A stretch of 51,060 nucleotides of DNA from the NCBI GenBank assembly GCA_946403965.1, contig CAMJBT010000018.1:1-51060 (forward strand), in the 5' to 3' direction. Origin of the DNA: an uncultured Pseudobutyrivibrio sp. (lineage in GTDB: Bacteria > Bacillota > Clostridia > Lachnospirales > Lachnospiraceae). The notes beneath the pieces were generated by a model. It searched no databases. It was given only the letters and a program-made list of their open reading frames with translations, and was not told the origin of the DNA. Shown here piece after piece: positions 7,029 to 15,396 of the stretch (its first letter is position 1; each line of letters starts with the position of its first letter). The translations under genes were made by a program, and so were the position numbers.

Positions 7029-10000
7029 ATGAAAAAGGGAAAATGGTTTAGCACACTTGCAATGGCTATGGCAGTTTCTGTAGCAGCTACCAGTGTGCCA
7101 GCAGTTAGTGTCCAGGCTAAGGGCAAGGATACTATTAAGGACAAGTATTCCGACGAAGGCTATAGCCTTGTGTGGAATGATGAGTTTAATGGCGATTCTC
7201 TTGATACCTCTTCCTGGAATGTTGAACAACATGAACCAGGTTGGGTAAACTCAGAGCTTCAACGTTACACTGCGCTTGATGAAGGCAATATCCAGCTAAA
7301 GAATGGAAAGCTTTTATTGAAACCTCATGTTACAGAGCCAGAGGAAGATGAGGTGGAAGAATCAGATGATGTAGAGGAAAAAATCACTCATATTTCATTT
7401 GATGTGAATGTTGGAGAGGACAAAAATGATTCTGAGTCTATTGCATTACAGGTTAATTTTGGAAAGATTGACGACAGTGATGCAGGTTCAGCGTCTGCTA
7501 AAGTACAACTTTCAAATATATCATTAACAGAGGATGGTGAAGAGCTTCTTAAAGACACAAGCTTTTCAGGAAGCGATTGGTCTTGTGGTTTTAGTGAAGG
7601 TGGAAAGGGCAGCTGTTCCTTTGAGGACGGAAAAGCAGTTTTAGACATTGAAAATGCAGGAGATGCAAACTGGCATATACAGCTTCAACAAAGTGGCCTG
7701 AAGCTTGAAGCAGGTCACTCCTACAGGTTTGAAATGGATGCTGTTTCATCGGCCGATAGAATGGTTGAAATCAGCCTTTTGGATCCGGACAATGGATATG
7801 ATTGGTATGGTGGAAGCAAAGAATTAATCACTGGTTCAAAAATCCCAGGAGGAAATAGCGCAACTTCATCAAAAAAGCGTGAAATCACTTCTGGAAGAAT
7901 TACTACTCAGGGTAAAAAAGATTTCACATATGGTCGTTTTGAAGCCAGAGCAAAAGTACCAGCTGGTAAGGGATATCTTCCAGCATTCTGGCTAATGGCA
8001 TCGGATGAGGGACTTTATGGTCAATGGCCAAAGTGCGGCGAAATTGACATCATGGAAGTGATGGGCCAGGACACATCAAAGTCTTATCATACAATACATT
8101 ATGGCTACAGTGCGGGAAGTGGTCATAAGGAGAATCAGGGCAGCAAGGTTATTAGGAAGAATGATTTTGCAGATGAATATCATGTTTTTAGAGCGGATTG
8201 GGAGCCGGGAAAGATTACATGGTATGTGGATGATGAGCAGGTTTACAGCACCAGCGATTGGTATACCGGCGCTGATGAGGCGAGCCAGCTCACCTATCCT
8301 GCCCCATTTGATCAGGATTTTTACATCATTCTGAATCTTGCAGTAGGTGGTAGCTGGGTTGGCTATCCAGATGATGAAGTCTATGAGCATATGAATGATG
8401 ATAACTATTCAATTGATTATGTTCGTGTATACCAAAAGTCAGAAGAGGAATACGAGAAGGAAGAAGCAAAGGCAAAGCGCCCAGAGCAGAAGCCAGTAAA
8501 ATATCGTGAGCCTGATGAGGATGGCAACTATGTAATCAATGGTGACTTTTCAAAAGATATTGCATTAGATGGAAGCGAAGATGCCGAAGAGGATAATTGG
8601 GTTCTTCATTTAGAAAGTGATGCAAAGAACTCATCATATAAGGTGAAGAATAATAAGATTAAAATCAGTCCGGCGGCAGCTGGTTCTCAAAACCATAGTG
8701 TACAGCTAAAGCAGGCTGGCATCCCAATGTATAAAGGCTGGGAATATGAGTTGACATTCGATGCTGTTGCTGAAGGGGATAGAGACATTATTGTGGATGT
8801 AGAAGGTCCGGATAGAGGTTGGACTCGTTACATGCAGGATACAAAGGTGCCTGTTACTACAAAGAAGCAGTCTTATTCATATACATTCACAATGAACGAT
8901 AAGACAGATGCTAATACAGCACTTGAATTTAATCTTGGTAAATTGAAGTCTACTGCGGCTGTTACTATCTCAAATGTAAAGCTCGTACATAAATCTGGTG
9001 AAGAAGTTAAGGATGAAAATGTAAAGGAAATCCGTCCGGATGGAAATTATGTCTACAATGGTGGTTTTGACCAGGGAGAAGGCAGACTTGGATATTGGGA
9101 ATTTGATGATGACAAGGATGCTTTTTCAGTAACAAATAAAAAGAATTCTAGAATGCTCAAGGTTGTTGCACCAAAGGGGACTTCAAAAGAAAAACCATTA
9201 AAGATATCACAGACTAAGCTTTGTCCGCTTGCTGCTGGTCAGTATGAAATCAGTTTTGATGCCTTTGTTGAGGATGGCGAGGGTGACGGCCTAACAGTCT
9301 ATGTAGCAGGAGAAAAATATACACCAGAGCTTACAACAACCAGCAAGAATTATGCTAAGAAGTTGATTTTTGAAAAGGATCTATCAAGAAAAGAGTCTAA
9401 TATTGAATTCGTAATTACGAATCCAGGTGTTTATTATCTTGATAATGTATTTTTAGCAGAATCAGCTCTTATCAAGAATGGTTCATTTAATGCAGGGCTG
9501 GCAGGTTTCGCGCCATACATATATGATTCTGTAAGTGCAAATTATGTGATTGACAATATGAACGGTAATGACAATGCATTTGCTATCACTATTGACGATA
9601 CAGTTGCTGATTCTGATGACAATTGCTGGTATGTACAGCTTAATCAGGATGGAGTAAATTTAGAGAAGGGCAAAACTTATAGAGTTTCATTTAAAGCAAA
9701 ATCCACAATAGACCGAGTAATAAAGTATTCTCTTCAGGAATTTGAAGGAAACTGGACAAACTACAGTGGTACAGGCTCCGTAGAAATTGGTAAGGAATGG
9801 AAGACATTTACACATACCTTTAAAATGGAAAACGAGTCAGACCCAAAGACACGCTTCAACATAACAATGGGTTCTGTTGATGGGATCAGAATCAAGGAAA
9901 AGCATGATGTTTATATTGATGATATTGAGCTTGTAGAGGTGGATGCAGACACTCCTATAGATGCTCCAGATCCATCGGTTGCTCCAACTAATCCAGAGCC

Positions 10001-10274
10001 TACTCCTAATCCTGGACAGGGGGATAACACTGGTAGTGAAATCGGTGAAAATACAGGTGATAATCCTGCTGGAAACACAGGAGAAAACACAGAACCAACT
10101 GTAAATCCAACTCCTGATGAGCCTAAGGAACCTACAGTAGAGCCAAAGCCTGAGCCAAAACCAGTACCTTCAATATCCCCAGAGGTAAAGAATTTCGTGA
10201 AGCAGGTTGTAAAAGTTGTTCATGAGATTGCAAAGCAGGTGGCAAAGTTCTTTTCACGTATTTTTAAATGGTAG
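7029..10274 (+). CDS. Secreted multidomain GH16 beta-glucanase with inserted and tandem CBM4/9-like modules
   Basis: A 1081-residue secreted glycanase. A signal peptide covers residues 1-31. A GH16 domain begins at 44 (LVWNDEFNGDSLD) but is interrupted at about 101-285 by a carbohydrate-binding-like insert and resumes at 286; the catalytic motif is E338-I-D340-I-M-E343. Three CBM4/9-like modules follow (490-655, 670-808, 814-970), each with an NG(D/G/S)F start. A Pro/Thr/Asn linker (974-1047) leads to a Lys-rich amphipathic helix (1048-1081) with no LPxTG motif. The insert carries C-terminal-half sequence before N-terminal-half sequence, as in a circular permutation. The likely substrate is mixed-linkage or beta-1,3-glucan (family knowledge). 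AAAGGAGAAGG precedes the ATG. No clear terminator follows. Confidence 0.9.
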   Translation: MKKGKWFSTLAMAMAVSVAATSVPAVSVQAKGKDTIKDKYSDEGYSLVWNDEFNGDSLDTSSWNVEQHEPGWVNSELQRYTALDEGNIQLKNGKLLLKPHVTEPEEDEVEESDDVEEKITHISFDVNVGEDKNDSESIALQVNFGKIDDSDAGSASAKVQLSNISLTEDGEELLKDTSFSGSDWSCGFSEGGKGSCSFEDGKAVLDIENAGDANWHIQLQQSGLKLEAGHSYRFEMDAVSSADRMVEISLLDPDNGYDWYGGSKELITGSKIPGGNSATSSKKREITSGRITTQGKKDFTYGRFEARAKVPAGKGYLPAFWLMASDEGLYGQWPKCGEIDIMEVMGQDTSKSYHTIHYGYSAGSGHKENQGSKVIRKNDFADEYHVFRADWEPGKITWYVDDEQVYSTSDWYTGADEASQLTYPAPFDQDFYIILNLAVGGSWVGYPDDEVYEHMNDDNYSIDYVRVYQKSEEEYEKEEAKAKRPEQKPVKYREPDEDGNYVINGDFSKDIALDGSEDAEEDNWVLHLESDAKNSSYKVKNNKIKISPAAAGSQNHSVQLKQAGIPMYKGWEYELTFDAVAEGDRDIIVDVEGPDRGWTRYMQDTKVPVTTKKQSYSYTFTMNDKTDANTALEFNLGKLKSTAAVTISNVKLVHKSGEEVKDENVKEIRPDGNYVYNGGFDQGEGRLGYWEFDDDKDAFSVTNKKNSRMLKVVAPKGTSKEKPLKISQTKLCPLAAGQYEISFDAFVEDGEGDGLTVYVAGEKYTPELTTTSKNYAKKLIFEKDLSRKESNIEFVITNPGVYYLDNVFLAESALIKNGSFNAGLAGFAPYIYDSVSANYVIDNMNGNDNAFAITIDDTVADSDDNCWYVQLNQDGVNLEKGKTYRVSFKAKSTIDRVIKYSLQEFEGNWTNYSGTGSVEIGKEWKTFTHTFKMENESDPKTRFNITMGSVDGIRIKEKHDVYIDDIELVEVDADTPIDAPDPSVAPTNPEPTPNPGQGDNTGSEIGENTGDNPAGNTGENTEPTVNPTPDEPKEPTVEPKPEPKPVPSISPEVKNFVKQVVKVVHEIAKQVAKFFSRIFKW

Positions 10275-10345
10275 CTTTTTACTAACTTTTTTAGTTTACC
10301 AAGTATTCCAAAAAGGAATATATAATTATACTTTTAGAATATCTT

Positions 10346-10421
10346 AATATCTCTTGAATCTCTTGTTTCTATCTTAGTTCAAATATAAAATTAAGTAGTT
10401 AACAAGAGATTAAGAGGTATT
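10346..10421 (+). promoter_or_regulatory. Long inverted repeat covering the ribosome binding site of the importer operon
   Basis: Positions 10346-10367 and 10401-10421 form a near-perfect inverted repeat of 21 pairs with one bulged base and one G-U pair. Each arm contains two copies of an ATCTCTTG-like octamer (ATCTCTTGAATCTCTTG on the left). The right arm includes AAGAGG (10412-10417), the only plausible ribosome binding site of the first permease. It may be an RNA hairpin that hides the ribosome binding site or a multi-site DNA operator; an AT-rich TATAAT (10321-10326) lies upstream. Confidence 0.6.
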
Positions 10422-10426
10422 CTTTT

Positions 10427-11371
10427 TTGAAATATATAATCAAACGAATTCTAGGATTAATTCCAATATTATTTGCAATTACATTTTTGAGTTTTGGCAT
10501 GATGCGAGTGGCTGGATCTGATGTTGTTGAGCAGAAGATGTTTAACACTGGGCAGGTGGTAAGCGAAGAGCAGCTTAAAGCTGCAAAAGCAGAATTAGGC
10601 TTGGATAAACCATTCATTATTCAATACGGTACATGGCTTAATAATCTTATGCATGGTGATATGGGAGTAAGCTATGTTTCTGGTAGGAATGTATTTGATA
10701 CCTTTATTGAAAAATTACCCGCTACACTGTTTCTGACAGTTACTTCGGTTGCTTTGACTATTTTAATCTCTATTCCATTGGGGATAATTGCAGCAGTAAA
10801 TCAAAATAGATTTATAGATTATCTAATACGTTTTTTCAGCTTTATTGGTAATAGTTTGCCAAACTTTTTCGTGTCATTACTGTTGATGTATTTACTTGCT
10901 ATCAAGTTAAAGTTATTGCCAATTATCTCAATAGATATGAGTTTTCAAAGTGTTGCAATGCCTACAATTACTTTGGCAATTGCTATGTCTGCCAAGTATT
11001 TACGTCAGGTTAGAGCAACGGTTTTGGATGAGTTATCAAAGGATTATGTTCTTGGTGCAAAGTCACGTGGCGTAAAATTTTCTATCACTCTGTGGAAAAG
11101 TGTGATGAAGGCTTGTTTTGTTACAATTATTACATTGTTGGCTCTATCAATAGGCAGTCTCTTAGGTGGCACAGCTATAGTTGAGGCTATTTTTATGTGG
11201 GATGGTGTTGGCAAGCTTGCTGTGGATGCTATTAATATGCGCGATTATCCTATAATTCAAGCATATGTTATGTGGATGGCTATCATTTATGTAACTGTGA
11301 ATCTAGTAACTGATTTGTCGTACAGATTGTTGGATCCAAGAATTAGATTGGGGGCTGACAGTCATGAGTAA
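10427..11371 (+). CDS. ABC importer permease, NikB/DppB/OppB type
   Basis: A 314-residue inner-membrane permease of the nickel/dipeptide importer family with about six membrane helices (first near residues 8-28). The family signature MRVAGSD after helix 1 and the EAA-type cytoplasmic loop, read as SRGVKFSITLWKSVM with LGGTAIVEAIFMWDGVGKLAVDAI after it, are present. Translation starts at TTG, since no ATG fits and AAGAGG lies 9 bases upstream, inside the long inverted repeat. It overlaps the next permease by 8 bases, indicating translational coupling. The substrate may be nickel, a nickel chelate or peptides; nickel is favoured only by the hydrogenase genes downstream. Confidence 0.88.
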   Translation: MKYIIKRILGLIPILFAITFLSFGMMRVAGSDVVEQKMFNTGQVVSEEQLKAAKAELGLDKPFIIQYGTWLNNLMHGDMGVSYVSGRNVFDTFIEKLPATLFLTVTSVALTILISIPLGIIAAVNQNRFIDYLIRFFSFIGNSLPNFFVSLLLMYLLAIKLKLLPIISIDMSFQSVAMPTITLAIAMSAKYLRQVRATVLDELSKDYVLGAKSRGVKFSITLWKSVMKACFVTIITLLALSIGSLLGGTAIVEAIFMWDGVGKLAVDAINMRDYPIIQAYVMWMAIIYVTVNLVTDLSYRLLDPRIRLGADSHE

Positions 11372-12212
11372 AATAAAAGCATTTTTCAAATCATACAAAG
11401 ATAATATTGTTAGAACAAAAATTATCGTATTTGCGATATTGGCATTGATTTTTATAATGTGTGCTATATTTGCTGATAAATTATGTCCCTATGATCCTTA
11501 TTTGCAGGATTTATCAATTGCCTATAATAAGCCAAGCATGGCACATCTGATGGGAACTGATGCTTATGGTAGAGATATGCTATCAAGGGTAATTGTAGGT
11601 GGAAAGGCAAGCATTTTATCCACATTGATATTAGTGGCAATCATATGTATTTTAGGTACCATCATTGGTGTTGTATGCGGATATTATGGGGGCGCTATTG
11701 ATTCCATCGTAATGAGAATATCTGATGTATGCTTAGCATTTCCTGGTCTTGTTTTTGCTCTGGCAGTGGCAGCACTACTTAGCGGAGGCATCAAAGATGC
11801 TATTATTTCGCTTGCCATTATTAGTTGGCCCAAGTATTCCAGGGTGGCTAGAGGACAGACCTTATCTATGAAGCAGGCCAGTTTTGTTCAAGCATCTATT
11901 GTGTCAGGTGCAGGGTCTCAAAGAATTATTTTAAGACATATTCTACCAAATATTTTTGGTCCAATACTTGTTACGGCAATGCTTGATATTGGAACAATGA
12001 TGATGGAGCTTGCAGGTCTTTCTTTTTTGGGGCTTGGAGCACAGCCGCCAATTACTGAATGGGGGAGCATGATGAGTAGTGGACGTTCCATGCTTCAGAC
12101 ATATCCATGGGTGGTTTTATCTCCTGGACTGGCCATTTTTATTTCAGTAGTAATTTTTAATCTACTTGGTGATTCAATCAGAGATTATTTTGATCCAAAG
12201 AAAGGAAAATAA
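11364..12212 (+). CDS. ABC importer permease, NikC/DppC/OppC type
   Basis: The 282-residue partner permease. The N-terminal OppC_N-like helix (about 19-38), the H-L-MGTDAYGRDMLSRVIVG motif near residues 66-85 and the C-terminal LSFLGLGAQPPITEWG motif near residues 218-233 are classical for the DppC/NikC branch. It should form a heterodimeric channel with the upstream permease. Its ATG overlaps the upstream gene by 8 bases and its stop is 2 bases before the lipoprotein gene, so the operon is tightly packed. The ligand is not predictable from a permease. Confidence 0.9.
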   Translation: MSKIKAFFKSYKDNIVRTKIIVFAILALIFIMCAIFADKLCPYDPYLQDLSIAYNKPSMAHLMGTDAYGRDMLSRVIVGGKASILSTLILVAIICILGTIIGVVCGYYGGAIDSIVMRISDVCLAFPGLVFALAVAALLSGGIKDAIISLAIISWPKYSRVARGQTLSMKQASFVQASIVSGAGSQRIILRHILPNIFGPILVTAMLDIGTMMMELAGLSFLGLGAQPPITEWGSMMSSGRSMLQTYPWVVLSPGLAIFISVVIFNLLGDSIRDYFDPKKGK

Positions 12213-12214
12213 AA

Positions 12215-13780
12215 ATGAAAAAATGTAGAAAACTATTGGCAGTCACACTTGCAATTGTGATGACTGCAGCAGCATTTACAGGCTGTGGATCTTCAGACAA
12301 AAGTACAGCTAATAATACTGATGCAGGAAAAAAGGTTTTCACCTTTGGTGATACGACATTTAATGCAGAGAATGAAGAACCAACTATTGATCCGCATAGT
12401 GCATATTGTGGTTGGCCATGTGTACGATATGGAGTTGGTGAGACATTGTTCAAGTTTAATGAAAATATGGAGCTAGAGCCTTGGATTGCAGAGAGTTATG
12501 AAAACATTGATGACACAACATGGAAGATAGAACTTAAGGATGGTGTTACATTTTCAAACGGCAAAGCTTGTGATGCAGCAGCTGTAAAGGCTTGTATTGA
12601 AGATCTTGTAGCCGTTCATGAGAGAGCTGCAAGCGACCTTGATATTGCATCTATTGAGGCAGATGGAAATACACTTACAATAAAAACCAATTCATCTAAG
12701 CCAACCCTAATGAACTATCTTTGTGATCCATATGGTTGCATAATTGATGTCGCGGAAGGCAATGATGATGGTATAGTAGTTGGAACAGGACCATTTGTAG
12801 CAAAAGAGCTTGTGACAGATGACCATATAAATCTTGTTAAAAATGAAAAGTATTGGAATGGTGATGTGAAGGTTGATGAGGTTCATGTAATTACGATTTC
12901 AGATGGTGATACACTTGCTCTTGCCTTACAAAATGGAGATATTGACGCTGCATATGGAATGGCATACTCGTCATACCCTATTTTTGAAAATGATGATTAC
13001 CAGTTTACATCTACAGCTACTAGCCGAGTATTCTATTGTCAGATGAACTATAATTCGTCAATCATAAGAGATGATGCAGTTAGAAAAGCCTTTGCTATGG
13101 GAATAGATAAAGAGAGCTTCGTAAATACGTTATTATCTGGATATGGTTATGTTGGAAATGGTGCATTCCCTGAAAACTTCAGCTTCGGTGGTCAGAATGT
13201 AAAGACTGAAGAGTATAATCCGGCTGGAGCAAAGAAGGTTCTTGAGGATGCAGGTTGGGTAGATTCTGATGGAGATGGAATCAGAGAAAAAGATGGAAAG
13301 ACACTTACAATAAAATGGGTTAGCTATCCATCACGTCAAGAGCTTCCTCTTCTTGCAGAAAGTGCACAGGCAAGTCTTAAGGATATAGGTTTTGATGTTC
13401 AGCTAAACATTACAGCAGACCATGGAACAATTGTAGCAGAGAAAGATGGTTGGGATGTATACGCGGCTGCCTTTGTTACTTGTGGAATCGGCGATCCAAT
13501 GTATTTCTTTACAACACATTGTCTAGACGATTCTTCAAAGAATCGTGGTGGATATCATAGCGATGAAATTCAGTCTTTAGCAGAAAAGATGAATACTACT
13601 TTTGAACAAAAAGAAAGAGAGAATATTGCTATTGAAATGCAGCAGCAGATTCTAGATGACAACGCATTTGTATTTTGTTCATTCTTAAAGATGAGCATGA
13701 TTAGCAAGTCTAACGTAAAGGGCTTAAAGTCATGGCCATCAGATTATTATGAGCTTACAGCAGATTTGGATATAGAATAG
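12215..13780 (+). CDS. Extracellular solute-binding lipoprotein, family 5 (NikA/DppA type)
   Basis: A 521-residue lipoprotein with a lipobox ending in Cys26 (AAFTGCGSS), so it is membrane anchored outside the cell. The body is an SBP_bac_5 protein: GETLFKFNENMELEPWIAES near residues 73-92, the GTGPFVAKEL segment and the KYWNGDVKVDEVHV motif fit the family. It delivers the ligand to the two upstream permeases. Nickel-binding members recognise chelated metal through His and Arg residues, which I cannot align reliably here. PHSAYCGWPC near the start of the mature protein contains two cysteines that could be of interest for metal binding (speculation). The gene is the third of the operon. Confidence 0.88.
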   Translation: MKKCRKLLAVTLAIVMTAAAFTGCGSSDKSTANNTDAGKKVFTFGDTTFNAENEEPTIDPHSAYCGWPCVRYGVGETLFKFNENMELEPWIAESYENIDDTTWKIELKDGVTFSNGKACDAAAVKACIEDLVAVHERAASDLDIASIEADGNTLTIKTNSSKPTLMNYLCDPYGCIIDVAEGNDDGIVVGTGPFVAKELVTDDHINLVKNEKYWNGDVKVDEVHVITISDGDTLALALQNGDIDAAYGMAYSSYPIFENDDYQFTSTATSRVFYCQMNYNSSIIRDDAVRKAFAMGIDKESFVNTLLSGYGYVGNGAFPENFSFGGQNVKTEEYNPAGAKKVLEDAGWVDSDGDGIREKDGKTLTIKWVSYPSRQELPLLAESAQASLKDIGFDVQLNITADHGTIVAEKDGWDVYAAAFVTCGIGDPMYFFTTHCLDDSSKNRGGYHSDEIQSLAEKMNTTFEQKERENIAIEMQQQILDDNAFVFCSFLKMSMISKSNVKGLKSWPSDYYELTADLDIE

Positions 13781-13789
13781 AGGATTTTG

Positions 13790-14599
13790 ATGTCTCCAAT
13801 TTTATCTTTTAATAATTTAGAAGTTTCATACGGGGATGAAGCAGTTGTTAGAAACGTAAGCTTCGAATTAAACCAAGGGGAGATTCTTGGAATAGTAGGT
13901 GAATCAGGCAGCGGGAAAAGTACATTGATAAAAGCTGCCATGGGCCTACTCTCAAAGGGGGGAAGAGTCACTTCAGGCGATATTATCTATGAACAAAACA
14001 GCCTTTTGACCATGTCAGAAAAAAGCTTACGAAGACTAAGAGGCAAGGAAATTGGGATGATTTCTCAGAATGCCAGTACTACTTTTTGCCCAATAAGAAC
14101 TGTGGGAAATCAGATATTTGAAACTCTTAGGGCTCACGGTAAAATCAGTATAAAGGATGCGAGAATAAAATCATTGGAGATTTTTGACAAGCTGAATTTT
14201 ATGAATCCGGATAAGGTATGGGATAGCTATCCATTTCAACTATCCGGTGGAATGAATCAGCGTGTTGCAGTTGCCCTTGCTATGCTGTTGGAACCTAAAG
14301 TTATTTTAGCTGATGAAGCCACTTCTGCACTTGATAATATTTCACGTAATCAGGTGATAATGGAACTTGTACGGCTATATGATATGGGCACTTCAGTAAT
14401 ATTTGTCACACATGATATTGATATTGTTGATTCTATATGTGATAAGGTACTAGTGCTAAAGAACGGGGAAGTAAAGGAATATGGACCATCTAAGAGGGTG
14501 CTTTCCGCTCCTCAGAGTGATTATACTAAGCACTTGATTAATTGTACTAGACAATTGAGAGGGGCTGGTTATGGTTTGATACAGGAAAATAAGGTATAA
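13790..14599 (+). CDS. ABC importer ATPase, NikD/DppD type
   Basis: A 269-residue ATPase with Walker A GESGSGKST (about 37-45), Q-loop ISQNAST, signature LSGGMNQRVAVAL and Walker B KVILADEATSALD, followed by the H-loop VTHDID. It powers the importer encoded upstream. The ATG at 13790 is preferred over an in-frame TTG three bases earlier because AGAGG (13779-13783) is then 6 bases away. Members of this importer family normally use two different ATPases; the second (DppF/NikE) is absent here, so the protein may act as a homodimer or borrow a partner. The final C-terminal oligopeptide-type extension is also short. Confidence 0.88.
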   Translation: MSPILSFNNLEVSYGDEAVVRNVSFELNQGEILGIVGESGSGKSTLIKAAMGLLSKGGRVTSGDIIYEQNSLLTMSEKSLRRLRGKEIGMISQNASTTFCPIRTVGNQIFETLRAHGKISIKDARIKSLEIFDKLNFMNPDKVWDSYPFQLSGGMNQRVAVALAMLLEPKVILADEATSALDNISRNQVIMELVRLYDMGTSVIFVTHDIDIVDSICDKVLVLKNGEVKEYGPSKRVLSAPQSDYTKHLINCTRQLRGAGYGLIQENKV

Positions 14600-14607
14600 T
14601 TTGCGCT

Positions 14608-15378
14608 ATGGACATATATTTAGAGAATAAAGCCTATTGGCAAGGTAGAGCCCAAGGCTATTCAGAGGTTAACAAAGAAGAACTAGCAGGCGTCCAACGA
14701 AAAAATTGGACGTCTTTTTTAAATTCACAAATTATAAAGCAATTTCCAGGTAGGCAGTTAAATACGCTGCGTATTTTGGATGTAGGTGCTGGTCCAGGTT
14801 TCATATCTATTATCTTGGCGGAGGCTGGATATCAGGTTACTGCAATAGATTTTTCTGAAGAAATGATAAAAGAGGCAAAGAAAAATGCTGGCGTTCTTTC
14901 ATCAAAAGTTACTTATGTTCAGGGGGATGCAATGGAGCTTCCATTTGACAATGATAGCTTTGATGTAGTATTTTCTAGAAACTTAACATGGAATATTCCG
15001 TTTCCTGAAAAGGCGTATCGGGAATGGGTTCGAGTTTTGAAAAAGAATGGTCTTATGCTTGTGTTTGATGCCAATTGGTATTCACATTTGGTTGATGATA
15101 ACAAGTTTGCATTATATCAAAAGGATAGAGAAAATGTTGCAGCTCATGGTCTTGAAGATTATAACATTGGTGAGAACTTTGATAAGATGGACGCTATTGC
15201 AGCAAAAATGCCCGCTACAAGCCTTATAAGGCCTGAATGGGATAAAGATTATCTGGAATCAATTGAAGCCGGATTTGTGGAAATAAGAGAGGATATAGGA
15301 AGCATTTTATATTCTGAAAAGGAAAAGATAAATTATAGAGCAACGCCTTTATTTATGGTGAAACTTATCAAAAAATAG
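14608..15378 (+). CDS. Class I SAM-dependent methyltransferase (first of a tandem pair)
   Basis: A 256-residue cytoplasmic methyltransferase. Motif I is LDVGAGPGF (about 57-65), followed by an acidic motif II end (AIDFSEEM), the GDAMELPFDNDSFDVV region and a characteristic RNLTWNIPFPEKAYREW stretch near residues 130-146. The N-terminal YWQGRAQGYSEVNKEELAG belongs to a family I recall beside nickel/peptide-type importers in Clostridia, with unknown substrate. It lies 8 bases after the ATPase with only a weak ribosome binding site (AAGG, 13 bases upstream). A terminator-like hairpin sits inside its early coding region (14691-14718). It shares the NLTW...EW.RVLKK block with the next gene, so the two are paralogues. 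Confidence 0.85.
   Translation: MDIYLENKAYWQGRAQGYSEVNKEELAGVQRKNWTSFLNSQIIKQFPGRQLNTLRILDVGAGPGFISIILAEAGYQVTAIDFSEEMIKEAKKNAGVLSSKVTYVQGDAMELPFDNDSFDVVFSRNLTWNIPFPEKAYREWVRVLKKNGLMLVFDANWYSHLVDDNKFALYQKDRENVAAHGLEDYNIGENFDKMDAIAAKMPATSLIRPEWDKDYLESIEAGFVEIREDIGSILYSEKEKINYRATPLFMVKLIKK
14691..14718 (+). terminator. Terminator-like hairpin inside the first methyltransferase gene
   Basis: CGTCCAA (14691-14697) pairs with TTGGACG (14706-14712), and TCTTTTTT follows. The structure lies about 85 bases into the coding region, whose encoded sequence around it is conserved in the family, so it is within the gene and not before it. It may reduce methyltransferase expression relative to the transporter. 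Confidence 0.5.
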
Positions 15379-15396
15379 ATAGGATAATAGATACTA

